Both the position numbers and the translations under genes were made by a program. A stretch of 64,000 bases of DNA from positions 133,265,004-133,329,003 of the forward strand of contig NC_055989.1 of assembly GCF_018446385.1 (NCBI RefSeq). The letters are read 5' to 3'. The notes under the pieces were generated by a model. That model made no database searches and was not told the DNA's origin. It worked only from the letters and a program-made list of their open reading frames with translations. The stretch comes from Zingiber officinale. Lineage: Eukaryota > Streptophyta > Magnoliopsida > Zingiberales > Zingiberaceae. This document shows, in pieces, positions 46,435 through 60,318 of this stretch; the first letter of the stretch is position 1; each line of letters begins with the position of its first letter.

Positions 46435-47583
46435 AATGGGCCTCCAACTTGGTAACATCACTGACCGACATGAATCTTTTCCAAGCTAAGTCGTCGACCT
46501 AGAATGATCTAGAAATCACCCTCCTGTTATAGTTCTGTTTTATCTTCTGTCAGTACGCTATCAGCTGAATGACTGCTTTATCTTTGATTTTGTCTATCAA
46601 GTCTAGTTCCATGAGTTGTTGCTTTGGATTATCTTCGTCATACAAGTGTCGCCGATCAGACTCTACGCCAATCTCAACTGACACTACTGCTTCTCCTCCA
46701 TACACCATGTGAAATGAAGTTATACCAATAGCTTCCCGAGGGGTTGTGCGATAGGCTCACAACACACTCGGTAGTTCATCGGCCCATCTTCCTCTCACAT
46801 GGTCGAACCGAGCTTTGAACCCTCTGACGATTTTTCTGTTGGTGACTTCAACCTGACTATTGCTTTGGGGGTAAGCTACTGAAGTGAAGACCTACGTAAT
46901 ACCATAGCCTGCACACCACTCTTTGAGCCTCCGTCCTTGAAATTGCCTTCCATTATCGGGGACAAGTTTATGAGGGACGCCGAACCGGCACACAACGTTC
47001 TGCCACAATAACTTGATAACCTTCTGCCACAATAACTTGATAACCATATGTTCGGTTATCTTAGCGAGTGAATCACCCATTTAGAAAAGTAGTCTACAAC
47101 GACAAGAAGAAATTTTCTCTGTCTGGTCACCAAGGGGAAGGATCCAACAATAGTCATGCCCCACTGGTCGAACGGGCAAGAGACACTAGATGTTTTTAGC
47201 TCTTCTGTAGATCTATGTAGTATGTTTTGATATTTATGACAAGGCAAGTAGGTCACTATCGTGCAAGCGACATCGGCTTGCAAAGTGGGCAAGAAATAGC
47301 CCGCCAATAAGATTTTCCTCGCTAATGAATGGCCGCCCGGATGACTGCCACAATAACCTTGGTGAACTTCTTGCAGGATATATTGAATGTCGTTTGATCC
47401 GATACACTTTAGCAAGGATCTCGAGAAGTCTCTTTTGTATAGGTGATATCCAAATAATGTGAACCGTCCAACACTTTTTTTAATTAACTGAGCCTGCTCC
47501 CAGTCAACTGGTGCACTACCCGATCGGAGGAACTCAATTAAAGGTGTCCTCCAATCGCTGGAAGCTTCCATTTCAGCCATTCT
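46435..47583 (-). pseudogene. Ty3/Gypsy (Tat-like) integrase fragment
   Basis: Minus-strand frames give a linker to the H2C2 zinc-binding region (HQGYCGSHPGGHSLARKILL, then a THCPCH-like site changed to YLPCHKYQ), the integrase core (WGMTIVGSFP, VVVDYFSKW, then DNGRQFQGRRLKEWCA at about 46900-46960) and a C-terminal part (FKARFDHVRGRW, AYRTTPREA) down to about 46450. Several frame breaks and a perfect 24-bp duplication (46998-47021/47022-47045) that inserts eight residues. It is cut at the right by Copia LTR E and ends at the left at a 17-base C-run (46418-46434). Reverse transcriptase of this element is not in the window. Confidence 0.85.
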
Positions 47584-50500
47584 TGTGAGCCACCAACATC
47601 AGTCATTCTTCCTCCAATCGCAAGAAGAGAGGAAGAAGGAGAAATGAATGCCTTGAATGAAAATCAAATTTTCATCCACCATAAGTGGTCGGCCACATAA
47701 TGGAGTTGTAACCTCCATTCTCATTTAATGTGGCCATTAAAGAGGAGATTTGTAACCTCCATGAGGTGGCACACACATGTGCTAAACATGATGATGTGTA
47801 ACACCATTATTGGTCACTTAATGTCAACTCACAAATGAGGTGGCATATAGTCAAGCCAAACTTGACTTTTCCTCTTCCTCTCAAGTCAAATCAAACTTGA
47901 CATTATAACTCCTATGGTTGATCAAATCCAACCATTTGATTCGAGCAAATTTAATATAATGGATCTAATTCATTTAATTAAATTGATTCAATGAGTCATA
48001 ATCTAAATTAGACTCATTGAACACATGAATCAAATTGAGTCCAACTCAATTAGTTCAATTAGGATTACTCTTAATCCAATTTGATTCATCACATGAATCT
48101 AATCCTCTTGGTTCATCATATGAACCGAATCTCTATCTAATTGTCCTTTGTGTGTGACCCTATAGGTTCTTATAACGTTGGCAATGCTCCTAAACCCATT
48201 TAGAAGTATAAGTAATGAGCGGTATCTAGCAATCAATCATTACTACCCAAGTTATAAGAATGTTGAGATCCAACATCACCTTGTGACTACTAATTGTGAC
48301 TCCTCACAATATATGACAAGTGTCCTTCTATCCTAGACATCTAGATTGATCAATATGAGGCATAGACCGTGTCATCCTCTAATCAATCTAAATCTTGAAC
48401 TCCAAGTAGATTCACTCGATCAAATGAGCTCAATATCTCATATTGACTCATTTGGGCATGGTCATGCACTTCGTGGTCTCACTCTATCAAGAATATCGAT
48501 GTCGCTCCCGTCATATAGGAGGGATAGATCCCATCTACATCACTCACATCCCTCTGCATAAATCGTTACATATCCAGTAATCACCTTTATAGTCCACCCA
48601 GTTACGGGTGACGTTTGACGAAGCCAAAGTACGTAACTCCTTATGTAGGGATCCATTGTGACTTCAGGTCCAAGGACTAGTAGTCATACTAATAGCCACA
48701 TGAGAAAGTATATGACACTCATATTGTTGGAGTGTATATTGAAAGCCTAAGCTTTGTAAACATTCATTATGAATAAAGAATCACATTTGGTCAAATTGTC
48801 TACATTTAGTTGTAGTTGTTCAATTAATTTATATTGTAGATAACATAGTATGTCGTGTCACATGCAGAAGATAATGTTATCAGTACCTTATAAATTATAA
48901 ACAGTAGCTCACGACCAAAATGGAAAGGAACAAACCATTAGAAGGTCGTAGTGTAATTAGGTATTAGTTTATCTTGACTATATAATTACACTAGTACACT
49001 CAGAGTGTATTGAGTAGGACCATTTGAGGTCGTTTCTTTTATACTGACTTTATAAAGGAACAAAGACCTCAGTTATTATGGAAGTGTATGCTCTTAATCC
49101 TAATATAATAACAAGCATATATATTTGATATTTATTTCTTTAATTTATCAATGGGTGAGATTTAGTTCGATGAATCAATAAACCCGATAAGTTGGGAAAT
49201 GATATCACTTATAGTGTGTGTTGTTGATTATAGAAGGAAACTGTGTCCTAGAGATACTAGGTTGATAATGTCCTCAAGAGGAGCTCATAAGGATTGTCAT
49301 GTTAAACCCTGCAGGTGGACTTAGTCCGACATGATGATAAGGTTGAGTGGTACTACTCTTGGACTAAGATATTAATTAAATGAGTTGTCAGTAACTCACT
49401 TAATTAGTGGACATTCGATATCTTAAACACAGGGAGACTAACACACTCATAATAAGAAGGAGCCCAAAAATGTAATTTGGGATTAGTGCGGTAGTTCAAT
49501 AATAGTTCTCTAGTCGAATGAATTATTATTGATAAAATTAAGTTGTGTGTTCGGGGCGAACACGGGATGCTTAATTTTATCGGGAGACCAAAACCAATTC
49601 CTCCTCTCGGTCCCTATCGCAACCTCTTATTTATAGAGTACTATACCCACCTATACCCACCTTCTATACCCACCAATAGGGGGCCGGCCAAGCTAGCTTG
49701 GGAACCAAGCTAGGGCAGGCCTAGGTATAAATTGGGGTGGCCGGCCCTAGCTTGAACCCAACCTAGTGGGGGCCTGCCAAATTAAATTAAAAAAGAATTT
49801 TAATTTTAATTTTTATTATGTGGAAGAAATAATTTATTAAAGAGAATTAAATTAAAATATCTCTCTTGCAAAAGATCTATAAAAGATTAAAGAAAGATAT
49901 TAGATCTCTTTCCTTATTTGTAGATTGGTGAGATGTTTTATTTTCTCTTTAAAATTATTCACATGTTGATAAAATTAAAATTATGGAAATTTCTTTTTAT
50001 CAACCATGAAGAGATTTTAAAAGGAAATTTTATTTTTTAAAAAAAATTCCAAAGACAAATAAGGAAGTTTTAATTGTTGATTAAAATTATCCTATTTGCT
50101 CTACATGAGGTGGCCGTCCATTAGAGATTAATTGGGGAAATTTTATTTTATTTTTCTCAATTAAATCATGTCAAGGGAATTAAGAAAATTTTATTGTAAT
50201 TAAATTTCCTAATTTGCCTAGGCCAAGGAATATAAAAGAAGGGGTGAGGGTGCCTTCACAAGATACAACCTCTATTATTTTCTCTCCCTCTTTTCCTTGG
50301 TGTTGTGGCCGGCCATCATCCTCTCCCTCTCTTCCTCTTGTGGTGGCCGAATACTTCATTCCTCTTGGAGTTCTTGTGGTGGCCGGATACTACTTGGAGA
50401 AGAAGAAGAAGAAGGAGAGAAAGCTAGCATCTCTTGGAGCTTGGTTGGTGTTTTGATCTTCTTCCTTGGTGAAGCTTCCTTATTGTTGGCCGAACCTAGC

Positions 50501-51542
50501 TAGGAAGAGAAGAAGGTGGTTGGTGATTTCTCATCTCGGAAGATCGTTGCCCACACAACGTCCGAGGTTAGAAGAGGAATACGGTAGAAGATCAAGAGGT
50601 CTTTCTAAAAGGTATAACTAGTAATTTTTCTTTTCGCGTCATACTAGTTATTTATGGAAATAATACCAAATACAAGAGGCTTACGATTCTAGATTTTTGA
50701 ATATGTTTTTCGATATTGTGTTCTTTTGTTTTTTCTTTTCCTTGTGATTTGATTGTTCTTTTCAGTTAACCTAAAGTTATTTTAGGAAATTAAATATTAG
50801 CTTTCCATAAGAGGTTTTGTCTAGTCGGTGGTGGTTGCTCCCATATCCAAGAAGGTCATGTGCCTCGCCACGTCAGTACTGGGAACCAATTATGGAAATT
50901 AATATTTAATGGAATTAATAACTTAAGGTGACTTGGGTCGAACGTGTTAAGTTCCGCAGGAGATCCAAGTCAAAACCTAAAAGAACAAATAGATTAAGTT
51001 TTGGATCAAACATGTTAAGTTCCGCAGACGATCCAAAATTTAATTTAAAAGAACACATGGTAGCTAGGAAAAGGTTCAGACCTTTGTATAAAATTTTTGT
51101 ACAGTGGAACCTCTAGGTTTTCCGAGTAACAACCAACACATATAACGATCTATGATACTTTCTCATGGCGGGTCATTCAGTATACATTCTCCAATGCATA
51201 CCCATGTGTCAACTTGATATCTCCATATCCATGACTTGTGAGATCAAGTCATCGAGTTGACCTACATGCTAGTCTCGTCGCATTAACATTGTCCCTGAAT
51301 ATTAATACTCGACTAGGAATGATTAAGAGTAGTGTTCCCTATATCATCTCACTATCGATTCAACCAATCGATTGATATAGGTAAGAACCTTCTACTCAAG
51401 GACGCTATTATACTTAGTTTATTTGACACCAATACAAATAAGCATAATAACCAAAAAACTAAATGCCTTTATATATAAGAATATGATACAATGAGTCCAT
51501 ACAACAATCATCAAATGATTGACTCTAGGACTCTAACTAACA
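47584..51542 (-). mobile_element. 3' LTR of Copia element E, split by a family C solo LTR
   Basis: On the minus strand it begins TGTTAGTTAGAG at 51542, directly after the polypurine-like AGTGGGAGAT, and probably ends CTCACA at 47584 where Gypsy coding sequence starts. LTR pieces are 51139-51542 and 47584-48724, together about 1.54 kb. A TATATATAAAGG box lies at 51468-51477, so U3 is only about 70 bp. The left boundary is inferred from TG/CA ends and the start of Gypsy similarity, and is less certain. Confidence 0.7.
48725..51138 (+). mobile_element. family C solo LTR with target duplication CATAT
   Basis: 2414 bp from TGTTGGAGTG to CAACCAACA with perfect 5-bp TSD CATAT (48720-48724, 51139-51143). 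No PBS or polypurine tract adjoins either side, so the internal region was lost by LTR-LTR recombination. TATA box at 50231-50237. Contains GGCCGGCC motifs near 49683 and 49740 upstream of the TATA box. Opposite orientation to element E and to the C/D element at 53427. Confidence 0.92.
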
Positions 51543-51562
51543 ATCTCCCACTAGCACTAGTG

Positions 51563-53426
51563 TCAATCAGTGTAAGCTCTAAGCCCCAATGACCTAGTGT
51601 GACTATCATGCTTCCTCTGTGCCAAAGCCTTGGTTAAGGGATCTGCGATGTTAGTCTCTATAGGTACTTTGCAAATCTTCACATCTCCTCTCTCGATAAT
51701 CTCTCGAATGAGATGGAAGCGCCGTAGTATATGTTTGGTCCGCTGGTGTGAGCGAGGTTCCTTAGCCTGTGCTATAGCTCCATTGTTGTCACAATAGAGC
51801 TCAATAGGGTCAGCGATACTGGGAACCACCCCAAGTTCAGTGATGAACTTGCGGATCCAAACTGCCTCCTTTGTTGCCTCTGATGCAGCAATGTACTCGG
51901 CCTCTGTCGTAGAATCAGCTACTGTGTCCTGCTTCGAACTCTTCCAGCTCACAACACCACCATTTATGCAAAACATGAACCCTGACTGCGATCGATAATC
52001 ATCCTGGTCGGTCTGGAAGCTAGCATCACTGTAACCCTTTACAGCTAGCTCGTCATCGCCTCCATATATAAAGAAATATTCTTTAGTCCTTCTCAAGTAC
52101 TTAAGAATATTCTTGACCGCTATCCAGTGACTCTCACCTGGATCTGACTGGTATCTGTTCGTCATGCTCAAAGCATACGAGACATCAGGTCGAGTACATA
52201 GCATGGCGTACATGACAGATCCTATGGCTAATGCATAAGGGATCTGATCCATGCGGTCTCTTTCCTCTCTAGAAGAGGGACCTTGAGTCTTCGAAAGACT
52301 CACGCCATGTGACATCGGCAGAAATCCCTTCTTGGAGTTCTGCATGGCAAACCGAAGAAGTACCTTGTCAATATATGTACTCTGACTTAGGCCAAGTAAT
52401 CTCTTAGATCTATCTCTATAGATCTGTATCCCTAGAATGCGGGATGTTTCACCTAAGTCCTTCATTAAGAAACATGTCCCTAGCCAAGTCTTGACAGACT
52501 GTAGCAAAGGGATGTCTTTCCCAATGAGTAGTATGTCATCCACATACAATATGAGGAAGACAACTATGTCCCCTACAACCTTCTTGTAGACACAAGGTTC
52601 ATCTTCATTCATGATGAAACCAAACTGTTTGATTGCATCATCGAATCGAAGATTCCAGCTCCGAGAAGCTTGCTTTAGTCCATAAATGGACCTATGCAGC
52701 TTGCATACTCTGCCAGTATGCTGTGGATCTACAAAACCCTCAGGTTGTGTCATGTACACATCCTCGAGCAGGTTTCCATTCAGAAACGCGGTTTTGACAT
52801 TCATCTGTCATATCTCATAGTCATGGTATGCTGCAATAGCAAGCATGATCCGAATGGACTTAAACATCGCTATTGGAGAAAAGGTTTCATCATAGTCAAT
52901 ACCATGAATCTGCTTGAAACCTTTAGCTACCAAGCGACCTTTATAGATAAGTCCATCCATGTCAGTCTTTCTCTTAAAGACCCACTTACACCCAATGAGT
53001 TTTACCCCTTCAGGTGGATCAACCAAAATCCATACTTGGTTGGTGTACATGGATTCCATTTCGGATCTTATGACCTCTAGCCATTTCTTGGAATCTGGTC
53101 TCATCACAGCTTCCTGATAGGAGGTGGGCTCATCCTCTATGAGCACAACGTCATCATGGTCAGACAAGAGAAATAAGTATCTCTCAGGCTGACGACGTAC
53201 CCTATCAGACCTGCGAAGAGGTATGTCTACTTGAACTGGTTGTTGTTCCTCAACTCTTTGTGGAACAACATTATCCACAACTCTTTGTGGTTCCAGTTCA
53301 ACTTCCATCGAGATTTCAGTGCTATGGTCCACATTTTGAACTTCTTCAAGATCGAACATACTCCCACTAGTCTTTCTAGAAACAAAATCCCTTTCTAGAA
53401 AGACCCCAGTTTTTGCCACAACTACA
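51563..53426 (-). pseudogene. Copia element E reverse transcriptase and RNase H
   Basis: Two consecutive minus-strand frames (53426-52811 and 52804-51563) separated only by TGA at 52808-52810, where relatives have Trp in a (W)QM(N/D)VKTAFLNG context. Upstream frame: KCWVF-type GCKWVFKRK and KARLVAKGF-like GRLVAKGFKQ. Downstream frame: YGLKQASRSWN, the catalytic LYVDDILLIG, RNase H-type SDASFQTDQDDYRSQSG, ADSTTEAEYIAASEA and DNNGAIAQAKEP. It ends with a stop near the polypurine tract. Apart from the stop, RT/RH is well kept, suggesting recent insertion. Integrase is missing: the frame starts mid-way in the integrase/RT linker at the C/D element border. Confidence 0.9.
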
Positions 53427-55822
53427 TGTTGGTTGCTACTCGGAAAACCTATAGGTTCCACTGTACAAAAATTTTGTACAAAGGTCTGAACCTTTTCCTA
53501 GCTACCATGTGTTCTTTTAAATTAAATTTTGGATCGCCTGCGGAACTTTACACGTTTGATCCAAAACTTAATCTATTTGTTCTTTTAGGTTTTGACTTGG
53601 ATCTCCTGCGGAACTTAACACGTTTGACCCAAGTCTCCTTAAGTTATTAATTCCATTAAATATTAATTTCCATAAAAGGTTCCCAGTACTGACGTGGCGA
53701 GGCACATGGCCTTCTTGGATATGGGAGCAACCACCACCGACTAGACAAAACCTTTAATAGAAAGCTAATATTTAATTTCCTAAAATAACTTTAGGTTAAC
53801 CAAAGAGAACAATCAAATCTCAAGGAAAAGAAAGAAACAAAAGAACACAACTTCGAAAAACCATATTCGAAACACTAGAACGTAAGCCTCTTGTATTTGG
53901 TATTATTTCCATAAATAACTAGCATGATGCGGAAATAAAATTTACTAGTTATACCTTGTAGAAAAACCTCTTGATCTTCTACCGTATTCCTCTTCTTATC
54001 CCGGACGTCGTGTGGGCGACGATCTTCCAAGACGAGAACCACCACGCACCTTCTTCTTCTCCAAGCAAGGTTCGGCCACAAGAAGAACCACCTCCAAGGA
54101 AGAAGAACTTGATCACCACCAATGCTCCAAAGGATCTTCAAGATGAGGCTTCCTCCTCTTTCTTCTTCTCCTTCCTAGGTCCGGCCACCAACAAGAGCTC
54201 CAAGAGATGTATGGTTCGGCCACCAAAAGAGAAGAAAGGAGAAAGGCTAGGGCCGGCCACAAGAAGAAGAAAAGAGGGAGAGAAAAATAAAATATTGTCT
54301 CTCTTCAAGGCACCTTAACCCCCTCTTTTATAATTCTTGGCCTTGACAATTAAGGAAACTTATTAAAAAATAATATCAATAGCTTTCCTTAATATGAATT
54401 AATGAGGAATTAATAAAATAAAAACTCCCCATTAAATTCATATGGCCGGCCACAATTTAAAGAGAAGAAAAAATTTCCAATCAACAAAAATTTCCTTATT
54501 TGTTCTTGTAAATTTAATTTCTCTTCAAAATCCCTTCATGGTTGATAAAAAAGAAATTTCTATAATTTTAATTTTATCAACATGTGGATAATATTTAAAG
54601 AGAAAATAAAACATCTCTCCAATCTACAAATAAGGAAAGAGATCTAATCTTTTTCTTTAATCTTTTGTAGATCTATTACAAGAGAGATATTTTAATTTTA
54701 ATTCTTTTTAAATTATATCTTCCACATAAAAATTAAAATTAAATTTCTTTTTTAATTTAGTTTGGCCGGCCCTACTAGCTTGGGTTCAAGCTAGGGCCAG
54801 CCACCCAATTTTATACCTAGGCCGGCCCTAGCTTGTTCCCAAGCTAGCTTGGCCGACCCTTATTGGGTAGATTTAGAAGGTGGGTATAGGTGGGTATAGA
54901 ACTCTATAAATAAGAGGCTACGATAGGGACCGAGAGGAGGAATTGGTTTTGGTCTCCCGATAAAATTAAGCATCCCGTGTTCGCCCCGAACACACAACTT
55001 AATTTTATCAATGATAATTCATTCCACTAGAGAACTATCATTGAACTACCGCACCAATCCCAAATTACATTTTTGGGCTCCTTCTTATTATGAGTGTGTT
55101 AGTCTCCCTGTGTTTAAGATATCGAATGTCCACTAATTAAGTGAGTTACTGACAACTCATTTAATTAATATCTAAGTCCAAGAGTAGTACCACTCAACCT
55201 TATCGTCATGTCGGACTGAGTCCACCTGCAGGGTTTAACATGACAATCCTTATGAGCTCCTCTTGGGGACATTATCAACCTAGTATTTCTAGGGCACAGT
55301 TTCCTTCTAAAATCAGCAACACACACTATAAGTGATACCATTTCCCAACTTATCGGGTTTATTGATTCATCGAACTAAATCTCACCCATTGATAAATTAA
55401 AGAAATAAATATCAAATATATGTGCTTGTTATTATATTAGGATTAAGAGCACACACTTCCATAATAACTGAGGTCTTTGTTTCTTTATAAAGTCAGTATA
55501 AAAGAAACGACCTCTAATGGTCCTACTCAATACACTCTAAGTGTACTAGTGTAATTATATAGTTAAGATAAACTAATACATAATTACACTACGACCTTCC
55601 AATGGTTTGTTCCTTTCCATTTTAGTCGTGAGCTACTGTTTATAATTTATAAGGAAACCGATAACATGATCTTCTGTGTGTGACACCACACACCATGTTA
55701 TCTACAATATAAATTAATTGAACAACTACATTTATCATAAATGTAGACATTTGACCAATGTGATTCTTATTTCTAGATAAATGTTTATACCAAAAGCTAG
55801 GCTTTTAGTATACACTCTAACA
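53427..55822 (-). repeat. 3' LTR of the C/D element
   Basis: 2396 bp. TATA box at 54326-54332 on the minus strand; GGCCGGCC motifs at about 54255, 54443, 54763 and 54821. The matching polypurine tract GTGGGAGATTG follows at 55823-55833. Confidence 0.88.
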
Positions 55823-58800
55823 ATCTCCCACTTATACTAAAAGACTAAGTCTATATCCGCCATACATCCGATTCCCAACCCTTCAACATGCCCATCAAAA
55901 GCTCTTGCCTTAAGGACCTCGTGGAAGGATCAATAGGTCATCACCGATGCAATCTAGGCGGCAACAACTTCTCCTCGTTTATCCGTTTCGTATTGGGTGG
56001 TACTTGCTCTATTGTGTTTACTTGCCTTATAGACTTATGGTTTCTTGAGTTTACTGCACCAACATTATTACAATAAATTGTAATAATCTTTGGACAAACC
56101 GAAATCATATCTAAGTCTATCTTGAGGTTATTGAGTCATACGACTTTTAATGGCTACCTCGAGGCTTGCCATATACTAAGCTTCTATGGTGGAGTCCAAA
56201 AACACCTATGCTTATCACTCTTCCATAGTTATGACTTTACCTCCTAAAATAAATACAAAAACCCTGAGGTTGACTTATTATTGTCCCTATCCAATTGGAG
56301 GTCAAAATCCATACAACCCATAGGAACCAAATTAACTGCCTTGTAAGCTAGCATATAATCTTTAGTGCCTCTAAGGTACTTTAATATATACTTTACTGCA
56401 GTCCAATGTCCTTGTCTATGGTTACTTTGATATCTGCTAACTATGCTCTTAGCAAAACATATTTCTGATCTCGTGCATAGCATACATTAGGTTGTCTAAC
56501 TGCCGAAGCATAAAGAACTGCCTACATGTCCTCAATCTCCTTTAATGTCATCGGAGACATCTCTTTAGATAAAGACACTCCATGCTTAAAAGGTAAGAAA
56601 CCTTTTGAGGAGTTTTGCATGCTTAAAACGAGCAAGGATTTTTTTCGATGTATCAAACTTGGAATAAATATATTTTTTCTTGTGATCCCTTATTACTTTG
56701 ATCTTAAAAAATATATACATTCTCCCAAGTCCTTTATATCGAATTATTTGGACAACCATACCCCTACTTCTGACAATATTTTGATATTGTTTCCAACTAC
56801 CAAATATGTTATCTACGTATAGTACAAGAAATACCACCACATTTCCATCACATCTTTTGTATACACAAAACTTTATCCGTTTACTCAATAAATCCATAGG
56901 TGTGGATTACTTTGATAAACTGGATGTTCCAAGACCTTGAAGCTATAGAATGATTGAGCTTGCACACAAGATGCTCTTAGCACTTTGCAATGAACCCTTC
57001 TGGTTGCTTTATATGGATGCTTTCTTCAAGACTTCTATTAAGGAATGCTGTCTTGACATCCACTTGCCAAATAGATAAAAGAATCCGGATAGACTTAAGC
57101 ATGGCTACCAGTGAAAAAGGTTTCCTTTTTCATCAAGCCTTGCTTTGAAGGTTTCTACCTTCCTGTCTATCCCTCTTTTTCTATTATAGACCTTTTACAC
57201 CCAAAGGCTTTTACACCACTTGGTGGTTCTACAAGCTTCCAGATTTTATTAGAATACATATATTCTAATTCTATTATTCATTACTCTTTGCCAAGATGCT
57301 TCATATTTATCTTGGAGTGCTTCGTCATATGTCCGGAGATCAGGTTCATGTCCTTCAGGGATCGAGTTCAAAAACTCTCCCAAAACATGAATCTTTTAAG
57401 GTTGCTTAACAACCCTCCCACTACGACAAGGCATTTTCTGCAATTGTGTATCATTTGTGATACGTGTTGCAGTTTTCTTGTGGTATCTCATCTTGTACAG
57501 TTGGTACTAGATTAGACATGTCTTTTATTATTTTCTTAAGAACAAATTTACTTATGAGCACATGGTTCATTATATAGTCCTTTTCTAAAAAACAGTCATT
57601 GATGCTAACAATGACCTTCTGATTTTTAAGACTATAAACCTACTTTTGTTTATCTAGGATAACTTACAAACAAGTGAACTCCTATCATTGTCTCTTTTTA
57701 ACATATGTGCTGGATTACCCGAATCCGAATATGCTTCAAAATAGGTTTTCACCTATTCAGCAATTCTATATGAGTAGAGAGTTCTAACTTGGAAGGTACT
57801 ATGTTCACTTTCGTTTTCAGAGTTTATCCTTAAAACAAATTTGGTAATTTTCTGAATAACTCATCATCTATCTAATTATTCCATAAGAGTCCTTTACCTT
57901 CTTTCTACTACATCATTCTGTTGGGGTGTACCAGATGCAGTTAGTTGGGATTGAAATCCAACTTCTGATAAGTGACTCCTAAAATCTCTCAAGAGGTACT
58001 TGCCACTACGATCTTCCATAGTGACTTTTTACTTTATTTCTCCGCATCAACCTTGTACTCTTTGAACTAATCAAAGTACTTAGTCTTGCGGTACATTAAG
58101 TAAATTTATTTGTATCTTGAATAGTTGTCTATAAATTAGACAATATATTCAATACTACCTCTTGTCTGGATAGTCATAGGATCACACAAATCAGAATGAA
58201 CCGATTTCAACATATCTTTGACTCCATACCCCTTGGACTTAAAAGCTTCTTGGTTATTTTTCTTCCAAGTAAGACTCGCAGGTTGGAAAGATTTTCACTA
58301 CCAATGAACCCAAAAGTTCATCAGCTACCAATGAATCCTACTCAAGTATAACCTAGCTTTACATGCCAAAGATATAATTGGTTCATTTCCGAAGGTTGCT
58401 TTCTCTTAAAATTAGAAGATGTGTTACTAATTTCCATTTGTTGCATCGTGGGAGTTATTGGATTATAAATTGTCAACCATCATACCAGAATAGATAACTT
58501 TCTTATTTTTCTTGATAACAACTTTGTTATCAAAATAGACATAATATCTATAATAGTTTAGAAACTGAAATCAGGTTCTTTCTAAACTTGGTACGTAAAG
58601 AAAATTACTTAAAATCCATATTTTATTCTTATCAAAGGATAAACATCTCCCACTGCAATGCCGCTACTTTTACAGTGGTGCCCATGTGGACGGTGATTTA
58701 CCTTTCATTTAGTTGTCGGGTTTCTGGAACCCTGCAATGAATTGCAGACATGATTAATGGCATCTTGTATCTACACTCCAGGTTCCGGTAGATAACACCA

Positions 58801-60318
58801 CTAGACATGTTTCAACTAATGAATTAAATACACCTAAATTGTTCTTAGTTCTAAGAAGACACTACCTTAATGTCCAAGTCCTATTTCCAATCATTACAAT
58901 TGGGACTACTAAGTCTTTTCTATAGTATGACTACTAGGGATTGACAAACATCCTAAGAATCACAAAAACATTTGGTCAAGATCAACTCCTTAAAATCTCC
59001 ATGAATTTTGTGTATACAAAATCAAGAGGAGATTTTATTCATTAATTTTATTATCTCGTCAACTTTACTTTATGAATAAAATTAATAGTTGATCTATCTT
59101 TGATCAAATATTTGGTCAAAACTCTTTGAATTTAAAATAACATTGATTCCTCAAACAATATTATTTAAATTTACCAACACCTCAAACACCGTGAATTTTG
59201 CATGCCACGTAAGTGTGGACGTATACAAATTCAACATTTGTAAAAGGAGGGTTTTACCCATTAACTATCTTGTCAACGTATCTTTATGACAAATAAAATT
59301 ATCTCAAACACCGTTAATTTTGTATGCCACGTTAGTGTGGACGTATACAAAATCAATCATTTGTAAGAGGGGTTTTAACCCTTTAATTTTATTATCTTGT
59401 CAACCTAGTTTTATGACAAATTAATAGTTGGTTTCATTTGGTCACACAAATAATAGCAGTGACTCCGATGGGAGGATACTATTAGATGTGTCTAAGTGTA
59501 TACCATTACTTGACACTAAGTCCATTAATAAGATTATGCCCCTTCCGTTGGGGAAGATCACACGCTCTTAATTAACTTCCTATAGTCATCCAAAAATGGA
59601 AGTCTGTTCTAGTGATCCACAAACAAGCTCATCCGTTATGGAGGAAGACACTCAGAGCCAACGCGCAAGCTTGTTTGCATCACTTACAAACCAGTAATGG
59701 AGACCATGGGATTTATTTAAAAATCCCTCTCCCACTTAGTTATTTATAAACGAGGAATTTTAACTATGCTAGCCTACTAATCATGTATACTAACATGCAC
59801 ATGACAATATAAAAGCAATAAATAGAAAATCTAATTTTCAACTATTATGGCTTTTATCTCTAGTTATCCTCAGTGTGTTGTCATCCCAAGCTGTTGCCAT
59901 ATTTGGCCACCGCCATCGGGTCTAGTCGATCCATCTTGCTCCTAGTTCCACTGCGCCTCTGGTCCTTAGAAGGTTCTACGCTTTGCAAGATTCAATCATG
60001 ACATAAATAGAATTTTACATTTTTGATCCTATATTCCATAAAAGGAATGTACATGTATCTAGATCAAAAATAAAATCCTAATAAAACTAAATACAGCTCC
60101 TGCTGTATTTTATAATACAATCATGCACACACATATAAATGCCCTTGACATGTCCAAGGGTCCAATCACACACATAATAACTAAAAGCCATAATAGTTGG
60201 ATCCTGCATCCACAAAGTTAGCACATCCTACTATTAACCTGCCTAAATTATGTATGACATGTGCATAATTAAACTAATACCAAATACACAGAGGCAAAAT
60301 CCTAGCTCTGATACCAAT
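55823..60318 (-). pseudogene. decayed Copia pol of the C/D element
   Basis: Minus-strand remnants in order: a protease-like stretch (about 58760-58500: HVCNSLQGFQ, then a LRKNLISVS-like block), integrase (SGTPQQND-like motif at about 57900-57950), reverse transcriptase (56900-56590 with YVDN in place of the catalytic YVDD) and RNase H/RT thumb (56483-56244: SRYQSNHRQGHWTAVKYILK). Many stops and frameshifts. No gag frame found; 58770-60300 is non-coding apart from a tandem pair of about 110-bp units (59180-59400) around CTCAAACACCGTNAATTTTG. Confidence 0.8.
60305..60316 (-). promoter_or_regulatory. primer binding site of the C/D element
   Basis: TGGTATCAGAGC on the minus strand, two bases from the LTR end at 60319; initiator tRNA-Met type. 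Confidence 0.9.
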
